Assembly (NCBI RefSeq): GCF_019112545.1
Contig: NW_025064926.1
Span: forward strand, 224,413-288,412
Length of the DNA stretch: 64,000 nt
Source: Guyanagaster necrorhizus
Lineage: Eukaryota; Basidiomycota; Agaricomycetes; Agaricales; Physalacriaceae
Direction: 5' to 3'
Shown: piece by piece, positions 11,819-23,514 of the stretch
Numbering within the stretch: the stretch's first letter is position 1
How the letters are laid out: every line of letters begins with the position of its first letter
Position numbers and translations under genes: made by a program
Notes under the pieces: generated by a model
What the model was told of the DNA's origin: nothing
Databases searched by the model: none
The model's input: only the letters and a program-made list of their open reading frames with translations

Positions 11819-11942
11819 ACATAAACTTTCCTTTTGTCTGCAAACTTTTTTTGATCTTGTGAACTTTTTCTGATAACTTTCATGATGCATGAACTTTCTA
11901 TTCTAATAAGTGCTATAAGTCTGGCCAGGCATTACAATATGT
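11819..11942. other. 124-bp spacer between two inverted S copies
   Basis: This short AT-rich segment separates S-B (plus) from S-C (minus). It includes one side (ATGT, 11939-11942) of the S-C target-site duplication. The motif GTGAACTTT/TGCATGAACTTT occurs twice. I recognise nothing else in it. Confidence 0.7.
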
Positions 11943-13730
11943 TGACATGCCCTCTCCATGTTCAGGCATGTAAAATTGCAAAAATTGAGAATACATAGAC
12001 TGCATTTCAGTCCAGTAAGCATGTAACTGAGAATAAAATAAGAGTACACAGAAATCTAGCCATTATAAGGCTAAACTGAAGTAACAAGAAGTAGAGTGCA
12101 TGGCCTAGTAGCAGAATAATACCAGAGGGGTTAGACTGCATGTGAGGTCCCAGCACTTAGCCCTAAATATGCCAATACTATTACAAGAAGGCATACTAAA
12201 AATAAAAAGAATATGATTGAAATATGATCAGCAATCCTGATCATATTGATCAATGATGCACTGATGGAACATACTTTAGAACAGAGAACTGAGACCCAAA
12301 GAAAGATATCTGAATAACCAGGTGTTGAACAGAGAAATAAAATGATGACAACAAAGAGATAGATAGAGGAATACTACTCTCCGAGATGAATAGCATATAT
12401 ACTGCTCAGAGACTTGCATGCATACTTATAGTGCCTTAGCATGCTTAACACAGCAAGAGACTCTGCATCATACTATAGTATGATATATACCATATTGGGT
12501 AAGTTAATTAATGTATGTCAGGCCAGAAGTGGTGCAATTTATGAGCCAGAGAGAATGTTGAGACACTGAAAAAAGAGAACATAACTATTGTGGCTGACTC
12601 CAGATATGGAAGATAACTCCAGGGGTCCAGAACAGTTTACTGCTGTCAGAGATATGTCACCAAGGTGAGAAGAAAGCAAGCAGATCTAGCTAGGCTAGCT
12701 AGCAAGAAAACATCATGCAGTCCTGGCTTGGAAGAGAATAAGCATGGCAACTGTGATATGCATGCAAATAATACTTGCAGGATCCAGCACAGAGTCCTGC
12801 ACTTTAAAGATACCATAGTAGGATTGTATTAGTAAGTACCATAGTAGAGTATTTAAATACCACATTGTATGAGTAGAAGAGAGATTTTCTGATCCCCCAC
12901 AGTTGCAGTGTATTGAGCACAGAAAGCCTTGCACTCTAACTCTGAGTTTGTATTTGTAACTTTAAGTGAGAGAATAGATATATTATTGAATATCCTTGAG
13001 AGAGCTGTGAGAACTAAGCAAGGCATCAAAGCTTGTGAAGGACTTGAGTCCAATTTGATAAGAGGTTTTGGATCATACTCTAACCTGAGAATAAGAGAGC
13101 AGTGTCTGAAAGGCATCATCTTGAGTTTTTGAGGTATTTGTGATGTGTGGCACTACAGGTAGCAGAGGTTCAAACCCTTTGGCCTGTCAGATGGTGTTTA
13201 TTGTGTTTTGTGTCTCTGGATCACATAGGTTTGAATCCTGTGAGTCTATGATTGGTTTAAAAACTTGTAAACAGAGATCTGTGCTCTTTGGCACTTGTGG
13301 ACATGTTTGTGATTGGTTTTTGCTTAGAGCATGAAGCTTTGAGTCATGTATTGTGTGTGTTAGAGATTTTGATATGATCTGAGCTGTGCTTAGGACTTTT
13401 TAGAGAGTTTTGTGAGAGTGTTTTGACATATTGTATTGAGCTGCAGTATCCTTTGCCTTAAGGCTTGGCAACACCTGTTGCCACCTCTTGTTCTGATAAG
13501 ACAAAAAGCTTTGAGACTTAGAGAGACCTCAGACTGTTGTAAGCATGCTATTACTGTTCATGCACTGTGATCTCATTGAAGAAGACAATTATATTTGTTG
13601 ATTAGTACTTTTATTGCATTATAATCCTCCCATGAACTAAGAGTTTTATGTGTGTGTTGGTGTGAGTGTGGTCAGTGGGTAACACTCTGCTGTATTCATT
13701 TTCACCTTGCATGCACTCAGATCCTCTTCA
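11943..13730 (-). repeat. S-family copy C (1788 bp), minus orientation, with 4-bp TSD
   Basis: In sense orientation it runs from TGAAGAGG (13730 side) to GCATGTCA (11943 side), flanked by ATGT at 11939-11942 and 13731-13734. It is the most complete match to copy D. Together with copy B it forms an inverted pair around a 124-bp spacer. Near 13160-13241 (plus strand) it holds motifs resembling tRNA T-arms (AGGTTCAAACCC, GGTTTGAATCC). No coding sequence was recognised. Confidence 0.84.
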
Positions 13731-13734
13731 ATGT

Positions 13735-14636
13735 GATCATATAAGATATATGTCATTATTAGTATACACATGGCATTTTTATATCACTCACAAGGTCTAT
13801 TGTGATGCATATACAAGGCTGGCTGCAGATGTCTAAGCTTTTCACAGCTAATATATGGAAGAGTAATAAGCTGCAGAGGATTAACCATATGTTTAGTTAG
13901 ATATTTGTAAGAAATATTAGAAGGGCTAGCATACTATTAGCTATATGAACTTTTAAATATGTTAAATTTACTAAAAGCCTCACAGCCTCAAAGGCTTCAT
14001 GTAATAAAAAGTTCACTATGCTCACTAAGCTAGTACTGCAGTTACAAAGATTGTTTAAATGTTGCATACTTGGTATTAGTAAAAAGATAGTATAAGTAAT
14101 GTATAAAGGAATGAACAGAGGGAGACAAGCTATACTGAGACTATTTGACATCCCTATTAAACTATACACCAGTATAACACCTCTCTAATAGAATCAGTTA
14201 CACAGACTATATATAAGCTAATACTCTTCAACTGAAAGTGTTATAGCATTTTGACAATCTTATACCCTTCCTATCTAGAGGCTTACATACAAACTAGTAA
14301 ACTTATTAATTCATGAAATATTGACTTGTCTTATTTCATTCCCAAAAACACAAAAAGAATCTGCTGCTCTTGTATGTCATTCTCACTCTTTCTAAATTCA
14401 ATAAAAGAACTTGAAGGGTAACTAGATGATACTAACAATTTCTCTAGACCTCACTAGGACTATATATAGGATTCTGATATTAAAAGTTTGTAACACATAT
14501 AGATTGCACCATCTGGTATTCAGATTCCTATATGATATTCTTCTTATAGGAAAATTTGCATACATACTGTGAGTTACTGTAAACAATTCAGAGCCTTATA
14601 TCACTGTAGTTACTCTTTGCTATACCCCTTTGGAGA
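13735..14636. other. Unassigned sequence between S-C and G2
   Basis: About 0.9 kb of AT-rich, CG-free sequence. The longest open frame (minus, 13897-14169) has a hydrophobic, low-complexity translation and matches no family I know. The stretch may be a decayed transposon piece or G2 sequence that has diverged beyond recognition. Confidence 0.45.
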
Positions 14637-14789
14637 TTAGTCACTGTATGGAGGTACACAACTAGACTCACTTGAATCAGCCTTTAGATTCTGTGCTTTG
14701 GTTTCACTTACTGAAATAAGTTTTGTGTTTTCTACCTGCAGAGAGTTTGGACAAACAATTTTTGGTTTATCACTATTGCAGCAAATGAA

Positions 14790-17360
14790 TTCTTTATCTA
14801 TAGAGCTTCTCATACATCCACTATCTAGTAAGGCTTCAGTGTTCACCACTTGATGGGTGTCCAATATTTCTAGTTGGATTCAAAGAACAGTCTTGTCTCC
14901 TTCTTTCTCTCCTCATATGTATTTTTTTCCTTGCTGTACCTCCTCTAAGGCCTACAGTGTCTCATCTTTCTTGATGCTTTGAAGCATATCAATTAGATTC
15001 TGGCCAACTTTGATTAACTATTTTAGATGTACTCACCCTTTGAGTATGGCTAATGTGACTGAGTCTGTGGATTCTTTTGCAGCTCATAATACTCATACTG
15101 CTGTGTTTAGCTTTTTTCAGCCAATCAGTTTGATATGGTTTGATTCAGAATACTCTTCCTTTGGATACTCCACAGCCTGCTTAGGCCAGGGCTTTTTCTT
15201 GAGAGCTCTGTGCCATCTAGACTATTCTGTTTTTGATTCCAGTGATAATATTTGTGATATAGACTTTATTTCCTTCTGTTGCTTTTCTTCAGCTTTAGGT
15301 GGAATAATGAAATATACCTTATAGAGCACTGCTCACCCTGTTTGGCTTTTTAGAGCACTTGAGTTCTTTTCTTCTTGCATATGATTTTCTTTTTTGAGTA
15401 GTGAGTATTTATTATTAGTATCTACAGAAAATAGCTTAGCTTTGATAGGTATATTGTCTGGTTTGAAATGTGCTATTTTAATATCATCTGCTTTGTTCAA
15501 AAAAGTGTCTGAAACCTATCTGTGTATGTATCAAGGGGCTACTTACCAAAATCCTCCTGAGATGCAGCTTCTTCTTTTCTCTTCTCTTCTGCAATAGTCC
15601 AGTCCAGTTCTTTCTGTTTTTTTTCAGCCAGCCATTTCTTCCTAGTATATTTGACTCAATTGTTTCTACTTATTATCTGAAAATTTCATTTTAGAAATAT
15701 TTCATGAGGCAGAAGTCTGACTGTTCAACACTATATTTGAAGCAGATCTTTGAGGCTGAGGTTTGCAGGGTTTTGGGCATACCTGAGACAGGTGGCCTTT
15801 TTCTCTGCAATTAAAGCACTTTCTCTCTTTTCAGAGTGCATTGATATCTATCAGCTGCTCCTAGCTACTATATACAGTTTCAGTCCTGATCTCTTGTTGC
15901 TTATAGTCAACTCTTTTGAGACTGTTCCATCAGTGACAGCCTTTTCTCTCATTGTAGTGGCTTTGCCTCCCCATGCCAAAGAGTGTTAATATAGTAGTTG
16001 TAGTCCATCCACAAAATTCTTCTCTTCCACTCATTATAGATAGTGGAGAAATCATTATCTCTATGAGCAATGGTATTACAGAGATTGAATTAGACCACAT
16101 TCTTAATTTGTTCCAGTATGGCTTTGTGGTCATGCATCTTTTCTGCTTGATATGTTAATTCTTTGAATTCTTGAAAAAACTTCTTAGTATCAGAAAAGTT
16201 GGCCTATTGTAAGACTCTCCACTTGGCTGCATGGGCTTTCTGTTCTGCATCTAGCTTGAATCATCAATATATGGTGGCTTTGAATTATGGGTAGAAAGAG
16301 TACCTTCATCATCCTGTGATTGGATCATAGAAGTACTGTTCCTGTAGACTCCATCATTCTTGTATAGTGTCCTCAAACTGAGTGATGCAGAATATTACTC
16401 AATGAGAACTGAACCTACTAGAGCTCATGGGAAAATAGATACTATACATCTCAAAGTATGCCTCACTCTGTTGGAAAAAGTGCTTCAGATCTAGGCTTTC
16501 CTCTTTAAATAGTGCAGTGTAAGGCTAGCAAACTCTTTAGGGCAAGAAGAATGTGTCTGCTCTTGCAAGTTCTTTTATAATTGCATGGGGAAAATCTAGC
16601 AGTTCAGAGCAGATCTGACAGAATATGCCTGGAGCAATTGGCTCATTGGTAGACCAAGCTCTGGCATCTGCTTTTGAGAGTGAATAAGCAGGACACAAGT
16701 GGAACATGAAGAGGAAGAGAGAGATTACAGGGATTGCTCCAAGCTGTCTGCTTATATGATATCAGGCTCAAAGGATTTTAGATATGCTTATAGCTTTAGC
16801 TTGTAAAAAACTAGCAGAATTTTATTCCTTAGCTTTGCACTATAAAAGTTGGTCTATATTCTATTTACAAGGTTATCCTTTAAATACTGAGATTCTAAAG
16901 ATCTGCTCTCTTATCAGCTGTGGCTCCTATGGGTGCCTAGACCACTCCTTTCTGATCTTCATCTAACCCAGACCAGCAGAGTACCACCAATCTGCTCTAT
17001 GAATCTGCTATCCATGAGCAAGTCAGCTACACCTTCTGTATCTGATGCCTTATTGAATAGCTTTATAAGGCTATCCATACTTGATCTATCTCTGATCAGA
17101 TAAAGTATCTCTTATGTGCATGCCTCAGCTGATATGCATTTGCTTCTAAGTGCTAAGGTTGCTTGTCAGACATAAAGAAGACAGACAGTGGAAAGTCATC
17201 TGTCATTATCTTGCAGGTTGTTGATTATGCAGCAGATCCCTAAGCAGGTTGTATTAGTGCTCTATTGCTTAAGCCATAGTGGAGAGAAATGGTTTCTTGT
17301 TTTTGAGGCAGGATGATGCTCACTTCTCAGCTCTTTTAATGCTCTGGCAGATCTAGAGCT
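14790..17360 (-). pseudogene. G2 gag (capsid, zinc knuckle) and protease start, broken
   Basis: A zinc knuckle CFNCREKGHLSQVC (CX2CX4HX4C, intact residues) is encoded at about 15770-15815; in retroelements it binds the RNA genome. Capsid-like sequence lies upstream (16,000-17,350) and the protease motif LLDSGCMRSSID lies downstream (about 14790-14835). Frames switch repeatedly and stops are common. Several plus-strand open frames in this region (for example 17375-17809) are antisense shadows of this decayed gag. Confidence 0.75.
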
Positions 17361-18738
17361 GAGAAAACTGAAATTTGGTGCTCATGAATCTATATTGCAG
17401 TACAGTGGATTCTCAGACAATAATTGGTTTCAGATTTCTCCAGAGCTTCATGGTGTCTGATTTCCACAGAGGCAGAGTGTCAGGTGGTGGTGGCAGTGGC
17501 ATCAGTGGTAGAACAGGCTTTTTGGATCTTAGCAAGGATCTCAGTCTTTGGTCATATTATGAGTGGTCAGATGGTTCTTCTGGTGATAGAGGGAATAGCA
17601 TTGCCAGTTCCTCTTTTTCTTTTCTCTTGCCAGCTGTAGATGCTGCTGGAGCTTCTAATGCTAGTAGTCCAGTGTCTTTGGATCTTGCTCCAGCAAATAG
17701 GCAGATTAGCAGTGCCAAGACCTGCCAAGGGGTATTTCAGAAAGGATTTCAGCTTCTCCAGCTACTCAAATTGCTTTCTACTAATGGCAGTCATTTAGGT
17801 GCTCAGTAAGAGAATGGAAAGGGGGGCTTTCAGCATCTCTTGGCATTCTGTACTACTTCTGCTATCCTAATTTCCACTCATACTCTGTCCACTAGGTCTC
17901 TGGTGTGCTCTGATAATATGAGGTACTGGAGCCCTTTATCCATTTCTAACCAGCAGGTGTCTGTCATCTGCCTTCCTCTGAGCTGCTGGTAATGTCCAGG
18001 CAGATTCTTCTGCTATGCATGTTTGCCAGTTGAAGATATATTCATACTCTCTTTCTGGCTCATATGGATCCACCATTTCAGATTCAGTAGACTGGAGCTC
18101 TCTCCCTCTAAGGCTGTGTGCATCAATCCTGAGAATAATCTAGCTGATGTCCTGCTCTTAGATTAAGGGGCTTCAGAGTGTGCTGGTTACAAGACTAGAC
18201 TCATCCATCTGTTCATAGTAAAGCTCAGAAAGGGCTCCTGGTGTATATCTCTAGTAGTAGTTGGGAGTAGGGGTGGCTATATCTCTGGTTGGAAATTGAT
18301 CCTCATGACTATTGTCTCCTCATACTGACTCTCCTTTATTAGAGGTGGCCAGTCAGATAACAAAAGGAGGAGAGGTTCAACTCCTTCTCCTCCAGTTTGT
18401 ATGCTTCCAGATTCTAGAGATCAGATGATGTAATCCATACTGCTAGTGTCTGTGATTTCTGGGGCTGCTGGTCTGACAATGATACTCTTCTGACTTGAAA
18501 GTAAATAGGATGCCAGTTGAAGGGTGTGACAGAGGAAATCCACTCTTTGTTGGCTCTCCTACTCTTTCATTCTTTTTTTCTTCTTTGTTCTCTTGGTAAT
18601 TATATGATATAGTATCTGATGATTTCAGTTACTGTGATAAACAGACAACCACCTATGATAGAGGTGGTGACAATATTTCTGAGCACAAATTTCATATGCC
18701 AGTCCTAAGCAAAGTGCTGTCAGACTGAAGCATGTGAA

Positions 18739-18751
18739 GTCTTGGGCTAAT
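18739..18751 (-). promoter_or_regulatory. G2 self-primer binding site next to the LTR
   Basis: On the minus strand the 13 nt after the LTR read ATTAGCCCAAGAC. Their complement matches the LTR segment AGTCTCAAGCTAA (plus strand TTAGCTTGAGACT, 18983-18995) except where an ancestral CG and a neighbour have mutated. This is the layout of self-priming Tf1/sushi elements. Confidence 0.7.
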
Positions 18752-19380
18752 TGTTATGCTTTACTAAACACTCACAAATGCTTGGCACTACTTCTGCTAG
18801 AGTCTGATTCTAGATTCTGGCTCTGTGTTTGTTGTCAGTATCAGAGTATGATAAGAATAATGAGATAAGCAATGAGAATTTTATGAAGAGGGATGAAAGG
18901 GCATGGCTGGTAGAGATAGTCTGCTATTGTGATTGAGGTATTCACACCAGATAGTCAAGAAATATAGTAGGTGTATTAAACCTTAGCTTGAGACTGGAGT
19001 ACATCAGAGTGTACTTACTACCTTAAATACTGTCTAAAGAGCCTTATGCTCTACAGGTGACTATTGTCTGATTTCCATATTTTCTACTCATTGTCCAGAG
19101 TGACAATGACTGTGCTCTTACTTTTATTTGTTATTGTCACTCTGCTGCACTATTACTATAGTGAGTTTCTGGTTTGTCACAGTTTTTATTATAACAAAGG
19201 CATGAGATAAAGACTGTTGTCTCATTGTTTTCAGCCACCTATTGTGTGTTGATGAGTAAGGCATAGTTTTAGTGTTGTCATGACATTGTCATTCTTATGA
19301 GGTCAGGCTTTTAGTTGGAATTGGTAAGAATCAGCTTATTAAGTGTCAGCAGATTGTGATTAAAGGTAAAAATTGTAATA
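18752..19380 (-). repeat. 5' LTR of chromovirus G2 (629 bp)
   Basis: In sense it begins TATTACAATTTTTACC (19380 side, first TG now TA) and ends at CATAACA (18752 side). It aligns with the 630-bp LTR of G7 at 41221-41850. A TATTTAAGG-like box and the R segment lie near 19030 and 18983. At 19381 it abuts an S-family fragment. No partner LTR exists for this copy. Confidence 0.82.
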
Positions 19381-19389
19381 TTTTAGCTC

Positions 19390-19733
19390 TAATTATTATT
19401 CTGATTGTGTTCTTTCTATTTTTAGTATATGTCTCTATGCTGATATTCATGCATTCAATGTCAAGTACTGAGACTTTGCATGCAGTAGGACTCCACTAAT
19501 ATTACTCTGCTACCAAGCCATACACTCTACCAATTATTACTTTAGCCAGATATAATGCTGAGTCTCATTTTATCACATGCTTCTTATAACAGCCTTTGCA
19601 TGCAGTTATACTGTTTTTTTCATATGCAATCACACTGTTCCTTTGCATACATTATAGACTTGAAAATACACTTAATATATTTTTAGAATTTGCAAAATTA
19701 TAAGTGTAAATACATTGAAAGCATATTAATGGC
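19390..19733 (+). repeat. 3' fragment of an S-family repeat
   Basis: It aligns with the last part of S copy D (about 52110-52399). Shared blocks are TTTCTATTTTTAG, the AATGTCAAGTACTGAGA..CATGCAG segment and the 'AATTTGCAAAATTA' end region. The 5' part of this copy is absent, cut by the G2 LTR. No flanking duplication was identified. Confidence 0.72.
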
Positions 19734-20130
19734 AATAAGTTTCTTTCAGATGAGAGCACTATTGCTTTGCCTTTGATCTCATTGAATGTAGAGTCAGAAA
19801 TAGCATTATAAATAATATTATGCATATTTGCCTCTTTCTGCTTATATTTCTCTGTTTTTTCCTTTAGCTTTTCTGGATTGTTATCTGAGAGTGGATGTGA
19901 GAATATGATATCAGAGGACTGATAGAACTTTTTCTTGTGCTCAACAGGATGCAGGAGTATGTGAGCTGTCCTTTGCAAATGCCAGCTAAGGCCTTTATTC
20001 AGAAATTTGTTGGTGAGCTTTTCTTCAAATGTTATCTAGTTTGATCTATTATCTGCAAGCTTCATTGTGCTAACTAGCTTTATTCCAGTTGTCATGAATA
20101 TACTGATAGTGAAGTCCATAATCTGTTAGA
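19640..20130 (-). pseudogene. Unidentified open stretch downstream of the recombinase region
   Basis: The open frame at 19652-19978 continues upstream to about 20130 and is lysine-rich ('EHKKKFYQSSDIIFSH'). A 'FYQSSDIIFSH' segment resembles the stretch after the catalytic region of the fungal tyrosine recombinases seen next to such RTs ('FYRGTDILF'), but the rest does not align well. It overlaps the S fragment at its low end. I cannot decide between a recombinase C-terminus and another gene. Confidence 0.35.
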
Positions 20131-20329
20131 GTTGATAAGGTAGATGTATGGATATAGTGAATAGAAAACTAATTCAGAAAAAAATAGATGCTAGAATAAA
20201 ATGTCATAATATTACTATATAGATAATAAGTAAATATGATCAAATAGAGATAAATATAGAGGATACTCACATCTCAGCATTGTGGTTAAAAACTGAGATA
20301 TGCAGAATAATATGCTGTACAGAAAAAGA

Positions 20330-20960
20330 AAAGAAAATCAAATAAGTAAGAGAATGTGTTCATCTTTATATCACATCAATTCTACATCTAATAAGTATTG
20401 TATGTTATTTTTTTAGAGAATGAATGAGGAATGTTTGATTATTTTATGGAAGTCCTAAAGTTTTTTATTATTTTTCTATATAAGCTCACTTGATTAATAG
20501 CATTCATAAAAATAGCAGAGAAGGATAATAGCAAAGAGAAGATCATCATATGAATCTGAGATATTAGCAAGAAGACAGAAAGTGATTAAATGAAGTAGTT
20601 GAAGAGTTATTTTCTGAGAAGTGACATCATCTCTTGTTTTCTTTGAGCCACAGATAGTTGCTTGCACTATAAAATGTCTTTAATTTGCATCAAAGTCAGA
20701 ATAGAGATCTTTTAGAAAGTGATGAGCTCCAGTTAAGTATTTGGAGCCAGATACAATGAATTAAGATATATAAGCTATATACCTGCTGAGAGTAAGTGCT
20801 ATAAGTTCAAGTGGCAATGCATAGGTGATGCAAAATCATATATAATCATATGATTCTATTGTATATCTTTTTTCTACTTTGAGCTCAATCATATAAGCTT
20901 AGAGAAAATGAGTGCATTCATCAAGAAGAGAAAGAGAAGAAGCTGAATAAGCAATATGAG
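20330..20960 (-). pseudogene. Tyrosine recombinase of the DIRS-like element, broken
   Basis: The minus strand reads in blocks like the fungal recombinase/integrase found in agaricomycete retroelements: 'GSKYLTGAHHFLKDLYSDFD', 'IVQATICGSKKTRDDV', then 'SYDDLLFAIILLCYFYECY' and 'SSEL'. In the family the last block contains the first catalytic arginine (CHRSGEL). Here that codon is a stop (TAA, near 20495), so the enzyme would be dead even without the other lesions. The role would be integration of a circular DNA copy. The family assignment rests on remembered family patterns without a search. Confidence 0.65.
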
Positions 20961-20979
20961 AAGCATGCTTACTCAATGC

Positions 20980-22560
20980 AGCTGAAAAGACTATTTCCAT
21001 TATGCTGGCAATAAGTCTCTTAGAGGAGTAAAGATAAAAACATGATCAGCAGAGAAGTTATGATGATATTCATTAATAAAAAGATGAGAAAGTATGTCTG
21101 TCCAAATATTTTCTTTTTCATCAATATGTTAGATGTGAATATTGATTTCCAATCTGAGTATAAGATCTGCCACTCTAAGTAAGAGTCTATTATGTAGGAG
21201 TTCTGATATAGATAGAAAATCAAATGCAGTAACAGAGTTAAAGCTATTGATGAAAAGCAAAAGATATTGGGGCAGTTTGAGCAGACATACTGCATAATAG
21301 ATGGCTGAAAGAATGGCCACAAGCTCAAGAAAGAAGATGTCAATTATTATTTTGGGTGAATGTGGATGAAACTGATATACAAATCTATTCTCTGCAAAAA
21401 TAAACAATAATCCATTTTTTGAGCTGACATCAGTCTAGATTATCATGTCAGCTTCTAAATTGATTCAGAGAGTTGAGTCAATAAAGCAAACACCCATGAA
21501 ATCAGAAAGAACAGATGAGAACCAGGAAAGATTCTCTCTAACAGTAGTATTGATAAAGATCTTCATGAAAGAGTGAGTCTTTCTGGCCATCTTTTTGTAT
21601 AGAGATGAGAGAGCTAGATAGTCTCATAGTAGAACATTTAACATCCAGTTTTGATATTCACCTAGATGTTGCTATTTCTATAGAATAGATGCTCTCCTGA
21701 GTGTCAAAAGAAAAGAATCAACTTCAGATTTGGCATCAATCTAGAAACCAATAATTTTGAGAGACTGATCATGTATCTGTTTTGAGTCATTAAAAGAATA
21801 AGAGATATATTCTCAAAATATAAAAAGCTGTACTTGCTGTGCTGACTATAGCTGATCTTGATAAAAGACTAAATAATTAGCAAAATTCCAGCTAAATAAA
21901 TCATCTATATAACCATAAATGTCAGTGATGCTCAGGTGGTGGATTCTAATCTAGCACAATAAAGTTGAAACAAAGCACCAGATTCTGAATGAAGCTCAGC
22001 TTCCAAAAACTAGCTGTGCAACAATATTATATCAGCTGTCAATAAGAACCACTTGATGAATCTGCCATAAAAAATATGCTGGTAGATTCAAAAAAGCCTT
22101 AGCAATATCACTTTAATAGAGAGTGAAGTCAGTATTGGAATATTGTTTTATGGCATTGCATAGAGCTTTGCCAAATGAATTCATATCATCATATTTCACT
22201 TTTGTCTCACCAGCTGAGATTTCTGCATTTAAACTAGAGAAAGTATAATCTGTTACAACATAAGGTTTTTTATCCTACCAGATGATGAACATAGATGATA
22301 CTTTTATTTCTGATAAAAGTATAAACCTTTTTGACAGAGGTAGTGACAAATAATCAGCTACAACTTCACAATCATAAAACATCTATATTTTGTCAATGTT
22401 TTTAGAGTCTATAGCATAATTTTTGGTTTTGTCACAGAGAGTCATTTTGTTCACTAAGATTAAGAGGTCAAAATCCATTATAAGGACTGCAAATGACTGA
22501 AGAGACAAAGAGTTTGTTTAAGTGAAACTAGAGAATATTCTCTAAGCAATCAAAACTTAT
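20980..22560 (-). pseudogene. DIRS-like reverse transcriptase and RNase H, broken
   Basis: Blocks in order: 'ETKVKYDDMNSFGKAL' (about 22230-22170), 'SDIAKAFLNLPAY' (22110-22065), 'AQLVFGS' (near 22000), the catalytic box YIDD (21900-21911) within 'YGYIDDLFSWNFAN', and an RNase H-like stretch at 21129-21407 ('ELVAILSAIYYAVCLLKLPQ'). The YIDD box is intact, but stops and frame changes lie between blocks. The layout of RNase H directly after RT and before a tyrosine recombinase separates it from the Gypsy copies. Confidence 0.7.
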
Positions 22561-23514
22561 GATGATTGAGGCACAGATCTTGGTAGAAACCTAGATTCCA
22601 ATTCTCACATAAAACTGTTGCTCTTCTAGCAGCAGAGAGTGAAGTAAAGGACAATCACCTCATGCTTGAAAGAATTGACAAGGAGTGAAACATCTGAGTG
22701 AGAATAGGAATTTGTAGTTTGCTCCAGACATCCTTGCAGAAAGGACACTTAGCATAATGTAACTGAATCTCTTCATCAATATGAATGGCAATAGTAGTAC
22801 AGTTCAGAAGACTTTGACTACATATTCCTGATAAACTTTGAGTTCAGTCTCAAGATGTAAATAAAGAACTTGAACTTGAACACCTCTTGCTTAAACACTA
22901 TACACTCTGCATCAGTCAGATTATATCCTGATAAGCTTCTTAGCTGATGAAACATCTTTCTTAACAATGGCATATTCCATCATAAGCTCTTTTGCCTCCT
23001 CATTGTCATTGCACTCTTGGTCTATTAAGGCAAAAGTTTTGAAAAGTCAATATATTAATCCTGAATGATGAGGCACTAGAATGACTGAGCAATAGGTTTC
23101 ACAAGAGACTGGATCTGAAGAGCCACAATGAGATTGTTGAGTGACTTTTCAGTAGCATAGATTTATCTGAGACAAAACAACTTAGCAAGATGAGGATCTG
23201 AGATTCCAGTGGCAATGATAGATTTCAGATGAGGAGATTGAGTGAGGACCATTATAAAAATAAAAGCAGTCTTCAGTGAGACAGTGTTATCAAGCCCCAG
23301 AATGCCAGCAAGTATAGCTGCAATGAAGCTCTAAGATTTATTTGTGGTTGGTGTTTGATAAAGAAATTAAAGCTTTAAGCAGAGAGTTATCCAGGCTGCT
23401 TCTTTAACCACATGTGCTCTAGTGTCTTGGCATTGTTCTGCATTGGCTTTGAATTTATCAGCTCACTTTTTTTGATACTCATCAATCTCTATCTGAGACA
23501 AGCCTGGAGAAGCA
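22560..23514 (-). pseudogene. First ORF of the DIRS-like element, broken
   Basis: The minus strand shows 'GLSQIEIDEYQKK' near 23500-23465, then 'HVVKEAAW', 'PTTNKS', 'ISDPHLAKLF' (near 23190) and 'YATEKSLNNLIVALQ'. The last blocks read well as a helical, nucleocapsid-like protein. The 'HYAKCPFCK' stretch near 22755-22730 could be a zinc-binding remnant. The N-terminus is missing at 23515. Function as a gag-like protein is inferred from position only. Confidence 0.5.

Larger units (their letters stand above)
14637..18751 (-). mobile_element. G2: 5' half of a minus-strand chromovirus (leader, gag, protease start)
   Basis: This is the internal sequence following the LTR at 18752-19380. It is colinear with the plus-strand element G7: the 18340-18580 segment matches G7 42000-42330 in reverse, the gag core near 15930-16133 matches G7 54379-54560, and the protease near 14820-14864 matches G7 near 55620. 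RT, RNase H, integrase and the 3' LTR are absent. After the protease motif 'DSGCMRSSIDK' similarity to G7 is lost (from about 14790 down to 14637), so a rearrangement ended the element here. Confidence 0.8.
19734..23514 (-). mobile_element. DIRS-like (tyrosine recombinase) retroelement, degenerate
   Basis: On the minus strand three blocks follow each other: an ORF with 'GLSQIEIDEY' (about 23500-22560), a reverse transcriptase with RNase H (22560-20980) and a tyrosine recombinase-like region (20960-20330). A polymerase next to a tyrosine recombinase, with no integrase, is the DIRS-type arrangement. No LTR of the TG...CA type surrounds it. The upper end stops at the Copia LTR at 23515, and a piece like its missing N-terminal part is found at 59986-60136. 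Many frames are broken. Confidence 0.72.

Noticed and set aside
8100..13250. tRNA genes suggested by GGTTTGAATCC-like words
   Set aside because: No acceptor stem, anticodon arm or A box in the right positions. The words recur inside the S repeats.
13897..14169. 90-codon minus-strand open frame as a membrane protein
   Set aside because: Hydrophobic translation comes from AT-rich, T-biased sequence in a transposon block. No start context, homologue or partner gene.
17375..17809. 144-codon plus-strand open frame with a glycine/serine-rich stretch
   Set aside because: It is antisense to decayed gag of G2, whose order and homology with G7 are clear on the minus strand. No domain or independent support.
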